A stretch of 42,546 nucleotides of DNA from contig JASJCP010000053.1 of the NCBI GenBank assembly GCA_030065935.1, forward strand, positions 1 to 42,546. The letters are read 5' to 3'. Positions 8,288 through 17,341 of this stretch are shown in pieces. The DNA comes from Xenococcaceae cyanobacterium MO_167.B27 (GTDB taxonomy: Bacteria; Cyanobacteriota; Cyanobacteriia; Cyanobacteriales; Xenococcaceae). Under the pieces are notes generated by a model. The model saw only the letters and a program-made list of their open reading frames with translations. It made no database searches and was not told the origin of the DNA. Positions within the stretch are counted from its first letter, which is position 1; each line of letters opens with the position of its first letter. The position numbers and the translations under genes are program-made.

Positions 8288-11200
8288 ATGAGTTCGCTGC
8301 TTCAATTTTCATCATCGGAAGTTAAGATGCTTTCTAGTTCTCATCTACTATTGCGCCACAGATTAAAATTGATAGAACAATTATGGGAGTCGGTGCTGTG
8401 TTCTGAATGTGGGCAAGACATAGTAGATATATTGTTGCAAATGCGAGCTATATCCTCCCCTGAAGGACAAGCAGAAGACCTACCCCAATCCTCAGTATCC
8501 CAGTTAATTCAAGAATTATCTGTTGAAGATGCAATTCAAGCTGCTCGTGCTTTTGCTTTATATTTTCAGCTAATTAATATAGTAGAGCAACACTACGAAC
8601 AAGAGGAACGAAAGTTATCTCGTCACATTAATAGTAGTCAAGAAAGCTCTAGGCTCAAAGAACAAAATGGGGACACTTCTGAAACGAACTTGAGTGTCAC
8701 CCCTACTATACCAGGGGCTAATGGCTTAGAAGAAATTTGGCAAGAACAGAATCAGGTGAACAAAGCAGGTACTTTTGAATCTTTGTTTCCTTATCTCAAA
8801 AAAATCAATATGCCTCCCAGGATGCTTCAACGTCTTCTAGATCAATTGGACATCCGCTTAGTGTTTACCGCTCACCCTACAGAAATAGTCCGCCAGACAA
8901 TTCGCAAAAAGCAACGACGCATCTCCAATATACTCGGCAAAATTGATGTAGCAGAAGAGATTACTAGAAACAATGGGATTGCTAATTCTTGGGAAGCAGA
9001 AGCAGCGACAGAAGAATTAATGGAGGAAATTCGCCTTTGGTGGCGTACTGACGAGTTACATCAATTTAAGCCTCACGTTTTGGATGAAGTAGATTATGCT
9101 CTGCACTATTTCCAAGAAGTTTTATTTGATGTTATTCCCCAACTCTCAGTTAAACTCAGACAATCTCTGAAAAAAGCTTTTCCTTATTTGTCACCACCAC
9201 CCAATAGTTTTTGTTACTTTGGTTCTTGGGTGGGAGCAGACCGAGATGGTAATCCTTTTGTGACACCTGAAGTTACTTGGCAAACTGCTTGTTACCAAAG
9301 AGGGATTGTTTTAGAAAAATACCTCAAATATGTTAATCAGCTAAGGGAATTATTAACCCTATCTCTACACTGGAGTAAGGTATTACCAGAACTCCTAGAT
9401 TCTTTAGAACAAGACAGACAGCAAATGCCAGAAATCTATGAAAAATTGGCAGTACGCTATCGTCAAGAACCTTATCGCCTGAAACTAGCTTATATTGAGA
9501 AGAGGTTAAAAAATACTGTTGAGCGTAACAACTTTATTGCGAATACAGAAGGAAAAGCCAAAATTGATAACATATATCAAAGTGAGACAGAGTTTTTAGA
9601 AGAATTACAACTAATGCAGCATAGTTTGGCACAAACTAGCCTACACTGCCGAGAATTAGATAATCTCATTTGCCAAGTAGAAGTTTATGGGTTTACCCTG
9701 ACTCAACTAGATTTTCGTCAAGAGTCTTCCTGTCATGCTGATGCAATTGAAGAAATAGCTGATTATTTGGGAATTTTACCCCAACCCTACAATCAACTGT
9801 CAGAAGCGGAAAAAACTGCTTGGTTAGTTAAGGAGTTAAAAACTCGTCGCCCTCTAATTACTGTGGATATGCCTTTTTCGGAGAAAACCTCGGAAATAAT
9901 CGCAACCTTCCGTATTCTGCGTCGCTTACAGCAAGAGTTTGGCTTAGGAATTTGTAAAACCTACATCATTAGCATGACTAATCATGTTAGTGATGTGTTG
10001 GAAGTAATGTTATTAGCACAAGAAGCTGGATTATATGACCCTGCTACCAGTCGTTCTCTGATTAGGATTGTGCCGTTATTTGAAACCGTAGATGACCTAA
10101 AACGCGCTCCTGCGGTGATGAGAGAATTGTTTGAGCTTAAGTTGTATCGAGCAGCTTTAGCAGGGGGATATGACCATTTAGCCAAACTAGAAGCAGAAGA
10201 AGTTAGTGAAGAAGATATTCCTGCTACGCCTTTAGAACCTGCAAATTTACAGGAGATTATGTTGGGCTATTCTGACAGTAATAAAGATTCAGGCTTCCTC
10301 AGTAGTAACTGGGAGATTCATAAAGCACAAAAAGCCTTGAAGCAAGTAGCTTCAGAATACGGTGTATCCCTAAGATTATTTCACGGTAGAGGTGGTTCTG
10401 TAGGTCGTGGAGGAGGACCAGCCTATGCAGCGATTTTGGCACAGCCTACTGGTACGATTGAAGGCAGAATTAAAATTACAGAACAGGGAGAAGTATTAGC
10501 TTCTAAATATTCTATATCAGAATTAGCTTTATACAATCTGGAGACGATTACTACTGCGGTGATCCAATCTAGTTTGTTGGGTAGTGGCTTTGATCGTGTT
10601 GAACCTTGGAATAATATCATGGAAGAGTTGGCAACCCGAGCGCGTACTGCTTATCGTTCTTTGGTATATGAACAACCAGATTTTGTCGATTTCTTCCTTT
10701 CAGTAACTCCTATTGATGTCATTAGTCAGTTGCAAATTGGTTCTCGCCCTTCCAAGCGACCAGGGAAAAATCAGAAGAAAAAGAAAGATATTAGCGGTTT
10801 AAGAGCTATTCCTTGGGTGTTTAGTTGGACACAAAGTCGCTTTTTATTACCTGCTTGGTATGGTGTAGGAACAGCCTTACAAGAATTTCTGGCACAAGAA
10901 CCAGAGAAAAATCTCGACTTACTACGCTATTTTTACTTTAAATGGCCCTTCTTTAGAGTGGTGATTTCTAAGGTGGAAATGACTTTAGCTAAAGTTGATT
11001 TGCAGATTGCCGAACATTACGTTCAAGAGTTATCTCCACCAGAAGATGCAGAGCGTTTTCAAGCTGTCTTTGAACAAATTACTCAAGAGTACCATCTCAC
11101 AAAAGAGTTAGTTTTAACAATTAATGGTCAGAAAAAACTTCTTGATGGCGATCCTGAATTACAACGCTCGGTTCAGTTAAGAAATGGCACTATTGTTCCT

Positions 11201-11353
11201 TTAGGCTTCTTACAAGTTGCTTTGATCAAACGTTTACGTCACCATGACAGCGATTCTAGTATAGTTCACTTCCGCTTTAGTAAAGAAGAGTTGTTACGAG
11301 GTGCGATGTTAACTATTAATGGTATTGCTGCTGGTATGAGAAATACTGGTTGA
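8288..11353 (+). CDS. ppc: Phosphoenolpyruvate carboxylase
   Basis: Adds bicarbonate to phosphoenolpyruvate to form oxaloacetate, the main anaplerotic carbon-fixing reaction in cyanobacteria. The 1021-residue length is normal for the cyanobacterial enzyme. The catalytic histidine is in VFTAHPTE (H about 196). The second signature [10 protein letters not shown] carries the catalytic lysine near 666, and the glycine-rich loop [14 protein letters not shown] starts near 698. The C-terminus MRNTG is the invariant end at the allosteric and active-site region. The start at ATG 8288 is kept because it gives the common N-terminal length; a second ATG at 8327 is possible. The stop overlaps the next ATG by one base (TGATG), indicating translational coupling with the flavoprotein downstream. 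Confidence 0.97.
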   Translation: MSSLLQFSSSEVKMLSSSHLLLRHRLKLIEQLWESVLCSECGQDIVDILLQMRAISSPEGQAEDLPQSSVSQLIQELSVEDAIQAARAFALYFQLINIVEQHYEQEERKLSRHINSSQESSRLKEQNGDTSETNLSVTPTIPGANGLEEIWQEQNQVNKAGTFESLFPYLKKINMPPRMLQRLLDQLDIRLVFTAHPTEIVRQTIRKKQRRISNILGKIDVAEEITRNNGIANSWEAEAATEELMEEIRLWWRTDELHQFKPHVLDEVDYALHYFQEVLFDVIPQLSVKLRQSLKKAFPYLSPPPNSFCYFGSWVGADRDGNPFVTPEVTWQTACYQRGIVLEKYLKYVNQLRELLTLSLHWSKVLPELLDSLEQDRQQMPEIYEKLAVRYRQEPYRLKLAYIEKRLKNTVERNNFIANTEGKAKIDNIYQSETEFLEELQLMQHSLAQTSLHCRELDNLICQVEVYGFTLTQLDFRQESSCHADAIEEIADYLGILPQPYNQLSEAEKTAWLVKELKTRRPLITVDMPFSEKTSEIIATFRILRRLQQEFGLGICKTYIISMTNHVSDVLEVMLLAQEAGLYDPATSRSLIRIVPLFETVDDLKRAPAVMRELFELKLYRAALAGGYDHLAKLEAEEVSEEDIPATPLEPANLQEIMLGYSDSNKDSGFLSSNWEIHKAQKALKQVASEYGVSLRLFHGRGGSVGRGGGPAYAAILAQPTGTIEGRIKITEQGEVLASKYSISELALYNLETITTAVIQSSLLGSGFDRVEPWNNIMEELATRARTAYRSLVYEQPDFVDFFLSVTPIDVISQLQIGSRPSKRPGKNQKKKKDISGLRAIPWVFSWTQSRFLLPAWYGVGTALQEFLAQEPEKNLDLLRYFYFKWPFFRVVISKVEMTLAKVDLQIAEHYVQELSPPEDAERFQAVFEQITQEYHLTKELVLTINGQKKLLDGDPELQRSVQLRNGTIVPLGFLQVALIKRLRHHDSDSSIVHFRFSKEELLRGAMLTINGIAAGMRNTG

Positions 11354-12495
11354 TGAGTATTAATTTAGTCTTAATTGGTGGAGGTCATGCCCATGCGATC
11401 GCCCTGGGTTTATGGGGAGAAAATCCCCTTCCTGGGGTAAATCTAACTCTGGTTAGCGATGTGGAAAATACTCCCTATTCGGGAATGCTCCCAGGATATG
11501 TAGCAGGTTTTTATACTTATGAGGAAACTCATATTAATCTCTCTTCTCTAGCCAAAGAAGCTGGAGTAAAATTAATTATTGATAGGGCGATCGCACTTGA
11601 TTTAGAACAAAACCAAGTCATCTGTTGTCATCATCCTCCTATAAACTTTGACTATCTGTCTCTAGATATTGGTAGTACTCCCGAAACTATCTCTGTACCT
11701 GGTGCTAAAGAATACGCCATACCAGCCAAACCTGTTCCTGTATTTCTAGAGGGTTGGTCAAAAGTCTTACAGCAACAAAAAGAATCCCCTGACAAGGATA
11801 TTGCGATCGCAATTGTCGGGGGAGGCGCAGGGGGTGTAGAGTTGGCTTTGAATATGTATTCCCGTTTAAGTCAGGAGTCAGGAGTCAGGAGAGGCAAGAT
11901 TACAATTAGTTTGATTCATCGAGGAGAAAAGTTACTCTCAGGTCACAATAATTGGGTGAGTAACCGTTTAGAGAAAATATTATTAGAAAAAGGAATTAAA
12001 TTATATCTGCAAACCACAGTCACAGAAGTCTATGATGATCGGGTTCTTTGTCAGTCTTCCTACTCTTCAACTTCTATAACTATCCCTTGCAACTATACTT
12101 TTTGGGTAACTCAAGCTACTTCACCTTATTGGATCAAAGCTAGTGGTATAGGGACAAATGAGCAAGGCTTTATTTTAGTTGAAGATACCCTCCAGTCCCA
12201 GACTCATCCTCATATTTTTGCTGCAGGAGATATTGCAACTAATCCTAATTACCCTCGCCCCAAAGCAGGAGTTTTCGCTGTGCGTCAAGGAAAGCCACTA
12301 TTTCAGAATTGGCGATCGCTGATTTTGGGTCAGCCTTTACAACCCTATATCCCCCAGGAAAAATATTTAGCCTTAATTGGCACAGGAGACAGAAGCGCGA
12401 TCGCATCTAGGGGGAAATGGGGTTTACAATCTCCTCTGCTTTGGTATCTCAAAGATTATATCGACCGCAAGTTTATGGCTTCAACCCAAAAATAA
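11353..12495 (+). CDS. NDH-2-like FAD oxidoreductase (stand-alone version of the domain usually fused to SelD)
   Basis: A 380-residue pyridine nucleotide-disulfide oxidoreductase-type protein. The FAD motif LIGGGHAHA lies at residues 7-15 and the second nucleotide-binding motif AIVGGGAGGVE near 152. The C-terminal HIFAAGDIA is the flavin-contact motif. LPGVNLTLVS and TPYSGMLPGYVAG are typical of the N-terminal half of cyanobacterial proteins in which this domain is fused to selenide,water dikinase (SelD). Here the protein stops right after KDYIDRKFM, where the SelD half would begin, and no SelD sequence follows. The start is ATG 11353; the upstream in-frame TTG at 11350 is less likely because TGATG coupling to ppc is natural. 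Electron acceptor and physiological role are not known. A 21-base heptamer repeat lies in the coding region. Confidence 0.82.
   Translation: MSINLVLIGGGHAHAIALGLWGENPLPGVNLTLVSDVENTPYSGMLPGYVAGFYTYEETHINLSSLAKEAGVKLIIDRAIALDLEQNQVICCHHPPINFDYLSLDIGSTPETISVPGAKEYAIPAKPVPVFLEGWSKVLQQQKESPDKDIAIAIVGGGAGGVELALNMYSRLSQESGVRRGKITISLIHRGEKLLSGHNNWVSNRLEKILLEKGIKLYLQTTVTEVYDDRVLCQSSYSSTSITIPCNYTFWVTQATSPYWIKASGIGTNEQGFILVEDTLQSQTHPHIFAAGDIATNPNYPRPKAGVFAVRQGKPLFQNWRSLILGQPLQPYIPQEKYLALIGTGDRSAIASRGKWGLQSPLLWYLKDYIDRKFMASTQK
11869..11889 (+). repeat. Three tandem heptamers AGTCAGG inside a coding sequence
   Basis: AGTCAGG occurs three times without interruption. Three times seven is 21 bases, so the reading frame is kept; it encodes SQESGVR in a region between two beta-strands. 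Heptanucleotide tandem repeats are usual between cyanobacterial genes and rare within them. Confidence 0.85.
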
Positions 12496-13050
12496 GTGAT
12501 TATAGCTTTTATATTTTGCTCACGGTGTATTAGTTTATAGTTTCGATAGATCTTCTTGATGAAACCTTTATGTAATAAAACCGTTAGCTGTTGTATTATA
12601 CAAGAAGTCAGATTGACGAAGTCCAAGCGGGCTTCCGTCGTCAGAAGGCGGAGTACCTTGGACTGTGGATATGGGATGTGTTCGACCATTCCGCTATAGT
12701 TTGGGAGGAAGTAAATTTGGTATGGTAGATGAAGATGGAAATTAGCAATAAAAACCCTGGGAGTTCAAGGGTGAACTACCAGGCATTGATCAATGATTTA
12801 TGATAAATTACTTTTTGATGTGAATTGTCTAGCCAATAAATTTATCTTTAAAGCTAAGATTGACCCGCTTTTAACTGAATTTATCGGTTAACAAAATCAA
12901 TGGGAATAATATAAGGGGACTTCCGCTAAAGGAGAGGGAATTACAGCGAACATTTTAATTAGCTACATGGGAAAAGCTAAAAACTTGGAAGCTAAAAGAT
13001 AAAAAGCTTAATTAAAAGTTAATTCACATCAGGGGTAAATTATCAACGAG
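12496..13050. other. Intergenic region with possible decayed sequence
   Basis: About 555 bases between two convergent units. The segment 12622-12663 has GTCCAAG and CTTGGAC as inverted arms around GGGCTTCCGTCGTC. The part 12800-13010 has broken frames in several registers and could be decayed coding sequence, but I recognise no family. No terminator with a clear U-run is visible for either flanking unit. Confidence 0.4.
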
Positions 13051-13713
13051 CTAAAGTAATCCTCGATAACGAATAAACAGCAAAGTAACTGCCCACGAAC
13101 CCAAGGCAACTTTTAATGCTACCAGAATATTGAGTATGGGAATAATTCCACCACTAAATAGCGCGCCTAATTGTCCTTGGGGTAATTCCCATCCCATTAG
13201 GGTTACAACTGCCAAAAACATAAAAACCAGAACTGAAATTTTTTCCCAAACAGCAGCATTGGACACTTTATATATTTCTTGCATCCACTTAGATGATGAG
13301 GTTATGGCAATTAAGCCAATTGCTGTTCCTCCAGCTACCCCAGCAGCAAAACCACCACCAGGACTGAGGTGTCCCCGAATTGCTAGCTCAATGCCCACCA
13401 TCGCGGTAATAGTTGCTCCCAAACGCGCTAGTATAGTTGATGGCTCATCGCTGAATCGAGCAACTTTTTCGGCGGGTTTCTCGTTTTTTAGCAGAAAACC
13501 CACACCTAAAATTGCGATTGTAAATACAATTACTTCAAAGATTGTGTCGTAGAGCCGATTCCGAAACAGAATGCCAGAAACCGCATTAGATACTCCACTA
13601 TCATCTACTATAGATTCAAGAATAGAAACTCCCTCCCATTCTCCTGTTGGATTGGGCATCATAAGCATGTTAACGAACAATGCTATTCCTACTGCAACAT
13701 AAACCCACTTCAT
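13051..13713 (-). CDS. mrpB: Mrp antiporter subunit B with MbhE-like N-terminus
   Basis: Membrane subunit of the multi-gene Mrp cation/proton antiporter. The 220 residues exceed the usual MnhB length of about 140. Residues about 80-220 form the MnhB domain with several membrane spans, including RGHLSPGGGFAAGVAGG, a strong family signature. Residues 1-78 contain two more spans with NRLYDTIFEVIVFTIAILGV, which resembles the MbhE-like extreme C-terminus of classical MrpA (the YRALDTLGE-type motif). This looks like a fusion of the MbhE part to MnhB. The ATG at 13713 lies two bases after the stop of the DUF4040 gene, so it is the last gene of the operon. The family assignment is firm; the fusion is my reading of the motif. 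Confidence 0.88.
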   Translation of the reverse strand: MKWVYVAVGIALFVNMLMMPNPTGEWEGVSILESIVDDSGVSNAVSGILFRNRLYDTIFEVIVFTIAILGVGFLLKNEKPAEKVARFSDEPSTILARLGATITAMVGIELAIRGHLSPGGGFAAGVAGGTAIGLIAITSSSKWMQEIYKVSNAAVWEKISVLVFMFLAVVTLMGWELPQGQLGALFSGGIIPILNILVALKVALGSWAVTLLFIRYRGLL

Positions 13714-13715
13714 TA

Positions 13716-14459
13716 TTAATGCTTATCCTCCGTGTTTGGTACAGTTACATAGCTCAAAGTTAATTTTGATTCAGCTAGCTCGGGCTGCATAATCTCAAAA
13801 AGACGACGCACTCTAATGGTGGTGTGATAGGCTTGTTCTGGTAAGAGAATCTTGTCAAGCTCCCCATCTGGTTCTAATTTTTCTCCTTTGGTACAGGTAG
13901 CGTGAATTTCTTTATCGATCAATGCCTGTTCTAAAGCTTCTGGAGTGGGATATTCAACTAACTCAAGACGCAAATGATGTTTATTAAGAACTTTTTTTAG
14001 ATTACCTAATACTTCTGATAAATAACTATCTTGTTCTTGTTCTGTCTTGAAATCTTTAAGCAGAATTGTCTCCAGAAAATTAAGATTATTTACCTTCGCT
14101 TCCTCTTGTTCCTGCAATCCATCGTTGTTGGAGGAAACCGCAACAGCTTTTACCTCTTGGGTCTTTTTACCTATTAACTCAAGTTCTTGATCTAAATCTA
14201 ACTTGGCTTTAAGTACCCCTAGACGCATCACCAAAGAGGAACGAACTGTAATCACATAAAGAGTAACTGCTAAGAGCGTACCTACCAAAGCTTCGGTTAA
14301 AGCCACATCCGCAGCCCCCACAATCGCATATACTAATGCTGATATCGCTCCTAATATAGCTCTGATGACTAAAGCACTATAGGGATTGACTTGCAATACC
14401 GATACCAAAGCAGATAGAGGTAATAGGGCGATGATGACATAAATATAGATATCAGTCAT
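13716..14459 (-). CDS. mrpA: Short MrpA: DUF4040/MbhD-like membrane domain plus soluble tail
   Basis: About 247 residues. Residues 1-80 are three membrane spans of the DUF4040/MbhD type (YAIVGAADVALTEALVG), corresponding to one short section of the C-terminal part of classical MrpA. The large NuoL-like channel of MrpA is not present here or elsewhere in the operon. Residues about 85-247 are a hydrophilic, Glu/Lys-rich tail with helical segments (TEQEQDSYLSEVLGNLKKVL) of unknown function. I start at ATG 14459 because GGAGG is placed just before it. The longer frame from 14474 would place that Shine-Dalgarno inside the gene. It overlaps the end of mrpG by eight bases. The name mrpA follows cyanobacterial usage for this position in the cluster. 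Confidence 0.85.
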   Translation of the reverse strand: MTDIYIYVIIALLPLSALVSVLQVNPYSALVIRAILGAISALVYAIVGAADVALTEALVGTLLAVTLYVITVRSSLVMRLGVLKAKLDLDQELELIGKKTQEVKAVAVSSNNDGLQEQEEAKVNNLNFLETILLKDFKTEQEQDSYLSEVLGNLKKVLNKHHLRLELVEYPTPEALEQALIDKEIHATCTKGEKLEPDGELDKILLPEQAYHTTIRVRRLFEIMQPELAESKLTLSYVTVPNTEDKH

Positions 14460-14730
14460 TTTTTCCTCCGTCAATAGAACAGTATGCTAAGACATACCCC
14501 AACACTGTATTCCAAATTGCCAAGGTGATAATTGCCAAGAGCAACAAGGACCATTCACTGGGTATCTTGATCAGTAAACCGATGATAATAGTCATTGAGC
14601 CTAGAGTATCAGCAACTGAAAGACTGTGTAGTTTAAATAAAACCGATCTCTTTCCGATTAGGGGCAATGTTCCCCAAAACCAAAAGATAATCCCAATCAC
14701 CATACAGCTATAACTTAAAATTTCTCTCAT
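14452..14730 (-). CDS. mrpG: Mrp antiporter subunit G
   Basis: A 92-residue inner-membrane protein with three spans. The central FKLHSLSVADTLGSM is the MnhG/PhaG signature, in which the histidine and the aspartate are conserved in the family. It is an accessory subunit of the Mrp complex needed for antiport. The ATG at 14730 overlaps the mrpF stop by four bases (ATGA), and its own end overlaps the start of the next gene, so translational coupling is likely on both sides. Length is normal for the family. Confidence 0.92.
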   Translation of the reverse strand: MREILSYSCMVIGIIFWFWGTLPLIGKRSVLFKLHSLSVADTLGSMTIIIGLLIKIPSEWSLLLLAIITLAIWNTVLGYVLAYCSIDGGKND

Positions 14731-14978
14731 GTTCTGTTCAACCCTTTTATTAAGTGTGCTAATAGCATTAATCCCGCATTACCTACACTGAGGATGATGA
14801 CTGCAACCACCCCAATCATCCAATCATCCCGCAACACGGAAATAAAGAGCATCATAATTGAGGCTTTGGTGCCAATACTGGTAAGTGCAAGCATTTGTTG
14901 CCAAATATTATTATCTCGATAGGCTTCATACATCGGTATGAGCAACGCCAAAATCATGGCAATTAAGATCGACTCCAT
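14727..14978 (-). CDS. mrpF: Mrp antiporter subunit F
   Basis: An 83-residue membrane protein with three hydrophobic spans, matching MnhF/PhaF in length, order and position. The loop EAYRDNNIWQQMLALTSIGTK corresponds to the family's R-x-x-x-x-x-RL-LA region, and the C-terminal span with GNAGLMLLAHL is typical. A GGAGG Shine-Dalgarno lies about ten bases before ATG 14978. It is separated from mrpE by 50 bases, the largest gap in the operon. No enzymatic role is known; it is a structural partner of MrpE and MrpG in the complex. Confidence 0.9.
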   Translation of the reverse strand: MESILIAMILALLIPMYEAYRDNNIWQQMLALTSIGTKASIMMLFISVLRDDWMIGVVAVIILSVGNAGLMLLAHLIKGLNRT

Positions 14979-15028
14979 TCTTGTTTCTTTTCCTCCAACG
15001 TTGCTGATTTTAAATATGAATCACAGTT

Positions 15029-15565
15029 TTAATTACCATTATTTCTTTTGTTTGCTTTCTGCTTCCTATAGAAGTTGTTTACTTTGAAATTGCTTCCAGA
15101 GGTTTTGGTTTTACGCAGAGTTTTCATTCGATCCCTGGGTTTGGACTTGATGCCACCATTAGATTCAGCAATTTCTTTTCTCCACGTAACATGATGGACT
15201 TCATAAAAGCCACTTTCGTGGTATCTTGCAACAATAGTTTTGGGAGTAAAAGTAATCAAGAATATATCCAGAAATACCAGTCCTGGTGTTCGTCCAGGTT
15301 TAATTGTTTCCATAACCATCTTTTCGTGGTTATGGGGCAGAAGCATGATGTGTATTGCTTCTATATAAGCTTGGGGAATTACGATAATGCTTTCCCACAA
15401 CACCCGCAACCAATCTTGTAAAGATGCTGATTTTTGATTGTTAGGCAATGGTAATAACAAGGCGATCGCTAGACCTATGATAATATTTGCTAAAGTGAGA
15501 TTGGCAGTTAGTAAAAACCAAATTGTCAACCGCAGTATTATGTTAAGAAATGTAATTGCGTCCAT
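15029..15565 (-). CDS. mrpE: Mrp antiporter subunit E with basic C-terminal tail
   Basis: A 178-residue member of the MnhE/PhaE family. The N-terminal 60 residues are membrane spans (LTIWFLLTANLTLANIIIGL), followed by a cytoplasmic domain with the family motif VFLDIFLITFTPKTIVARY near residue 97-115. Beyond residue 125 the protein carries a strongly basic tail rich in Lys, Arg and Asn (RKQKANKRNN) that I do not know from other Mrp systems. The ATG at 15565 lies inside mrpD, overlapping it by 23 bases, so translation is probably coupled. Confidence 0.9.
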   Translation of the reverse strand: MDAITFLNIILRLTIWFLLTANLTLANIIIGLAIALLLPLPNNQKSASLQDWLRVLWESIIVIPQAYIEAIHIMLLPHNHEKMVMETIKPGRTPGLVFLDIFLITFTPKTIVARYHESGFYEVHHVTWRKEIAESNGGIKSKPRDRMKTLRKTKTSGSNFKVNNFYRKQKANKRNNGN

Positions 15566-17006
15566 ACTCTACCCAGAATAGTAAGATTAACATTAAAGTC
15601 ATAATCCCAATCTGATGATCGAATTTTTCGATCGCCCTTGGTAATCTGATGGATAACCTCTTGAAAATTAGAAAATGTGCTACCCATGCAATAGCAATAG
15701 TTGCTAATGGTTTGACGATATTCTCTAGGGTGTAAGCTTCGTAATAAACTACATTGGCTACAAATAATCCACCTATTAAAAGAACCATCGCCCACCAAAA
15801 ACCAGGCTGTACTTTAATTTGTTCCTCGCTTTTGCCATGAGGAAGAAAGATGAATTTAGCAAAGATAATTGCTGTTCCTACTGCTGCAATATTCATCGCA
15901 ACAACTTGCCAGTCTAACAAGTTCTTAGAGGTTAACACCTTAGCTCCAAAACCAGAGAGCAGGGGAAAGCCAGAGATTGAAAAACTAGCGATAGTCAAAG
16001 CAATCCACATTTTGGTGTCAATAGGCTTAGACTGCAATTCTTTAAAGTTACGGCTGGGTAAACTACCAGCAATCAAGAATACGGCAGATTTAACTAAACC
16101 GTGAGTCAAAGCATAAAAACCTGCAACGACTGGAGCAGCCATGACAAAACCTAACTGAGAAATGGTGGAAAACGCCAGGGTACGCTTGGTATCTTTTTCA
16201 AATACCGCATAGCACACTCCTAAAACTGCCGTACCCACACCAAAAAACCTCACGATGGGGTCTATCTCCTCTACCATCAGCGCGCAACGCACTAAGGGGA
16301 ACACTGCTGATTTAACTACAGCACCAGAAAGCATTGCAGATACAGGGCTTTGGGATTCGGAGTGGGTTAAGGGCAACCACAAACCAGTAACAAAAATCCC
16401 TCCTTTGACTAATAATCCTAAAACGATGAAGGCAGTTGCTTCTGGAGGCGCACCACGCAAACCTGCAAAATTAAATGAATGATGTGCTTGATATACCAGC
16501 ACTGCTCCTAGTAGATAAAACAGCATTGCTGTGTTGCTGACAAAGAGATAGCGTAATCCTACCCAGATAGATTTGTCTGTACGAGGATAGGCAATCAACA
16601 GAAACGCAGCGACACTAAGTACTTCTAACGCCACATACAAACTGATAAAGTCTGAACAAATGAAAGTAGCGTTAACACTACCATGCATAATAATTGCCTG
16701 CATGTAGAAAAAAGCTGTCCTACCACTACCCCAACAGTAAAAAATAACTGCCGTTGTCACTACAGCATTAGTCAGGATAAAATAGGCACTTAGTTGATCT
16801 ACGGCTAAAGTAACACCAAAATTATCTAGTAACTGTATTGGTAAAACATCTGAAGCCGATGGCATCGAAAAAAATACCAGCATCGCATAGGCAATGGAAA
16901 CCAATCCTGTCAATAGTGCCAGCCAGCGATCAATTTTGGGTAGTAGATAGATAACGAACCCGATAAAAAACGGGAATGCCATCCAGGCGATTGTAATGTT
17001 AGTCAT
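15543..17006 (-). CDS. mrpD: Mrp antiporter subunit D (NuoM/N-like proton channel)
   Basis: A 487-residue integral membrane protein of the NuoL/M/N family with about 14 spans. The conserved trans-membrane glutamate is in YVALEVLSV (residue about 126). The channel lysine region reads LLVKGGIFVTGLWLPLTHSE, the Mrp form of the complex I motif KaPxxPfHxWLPxAH. The second lysine region is GAVVKSAVF, and a further lysine occurs in HGLVKSAVF. It drives ion or proton movement in exchange for Na+ or another cation in the cytoplasmic membrane. It is the only NuoL/M/N-type subunit in this cluster, whereas classical Mrp has two (MrpA and MrpD). The start ATG overlaps the mrpC stop by four bases. Confidence 0.93.
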   Translation of the reverse strand: MTNITIAWMAFPFFIGFVIYLLPKIDRWLALLTGLVSIAYAMLVFFSMPSASDVLPIQLLDNFGVTLAVDQLSAYFILTNAVVTTAVIFYCWGSGRTAFFYMQAIIMHGSVNATFICSDFISLYVALEVLSVAAFLLIAYPRTDKSIWVGLRYLFVSNTAMLFYLLGAVLVYQAHHSFNFAGLRGAPPEATAFIVLGLLVKGGIFVTGLWLPLTHSESQSPVSAMLSGAVVKSAVFPLVRCALMVEEIDPIVRFFGVGTAVLGVCYAVFEKDTKRTLAFSTISQLGFVMAAPVVAGFYALTHGLVKSAVFLIAGSLPSRNFKELQSKPIDTKMWIALTIASFSISGFPLLSGFGAKVLTSKNLLDWQVVAMNIAAVGTAIIFAKFIFLPHGKSEEQIKVQPGFWWAMVLLIGGLFVANVVYYEAYTLENIVKPLATIAIAWVAHFLIFKRLSIRLPRAIEKFDHQIGIMTLMLILLFWVEYGRNYIS

Positions 17007-17341
17007 GGCGTATTATTCTCTTCGATCACGTTAGTTTCCAGAGTAGGGTTGTCTTTTGCCAACTTCATAGCACTTACTAGCATCAAAGCGGTAATGGAGA
17101 ACCCAATTACAATTGCTGTCAAGATAACAGCCTGGGGAACAGGATCTGCATAAGCAACGTCATTAGCTTCAGTTACAATTGGTGTAACAAAGCCAGTTCG
17201 CGCTGCTAATAGCACATAATAGGCAATAACCCCCGTACTCATGACATCCATTGAGATAATTTTCATTATCAGATTTTTCTTCAAGATGACACCGAAAAAT
17301 CCAATGAATATGGTGGCAAAAACAAAAGCTTCTAACAACAT
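17003..17341 (-). CDS. mrpC: Mrp antiporter subunit C (NuoK-like)
   Basis: First gene of the operon. The 112-residue protein has three membrane spans and belongs to the MnhC/NuoK family. DPVPQAVILTAIVIG is the diagnostic MrpC motif, and the preceding spans match NuoK order. The tail after residue 98 is short and acidic. Together with MrpD it corresponds to the NuoK/NuoM part of complex I. The ATG at 17341 has no strong ribosome binding site. The promoter should lie in the roughly 770-base spacer upstream, shared with divergent crtO. Confidence 0.92.
   Translation of the reverse strand: MLLEAFVFATIFIGFFGVILKKNLIMKIISMDVMSTGVIAYYVLLAARTGFVTPIVTEANDVAYADPVPQAVILTAIVIGFSITALMLVSAMKLAKDNPTLETNVIEENNTP

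Noticed and set aside
12456-12689. 77-codon minus-strand frame overlapping the flavoprotein end
   Set aside because: It overlaps a clear gene and an inverted repeat and has no ribosome binding site.
15538-15798. 86-codon frame inside mrpD
   Set aside because: It is out of frame within a strong membrane-protein gene.
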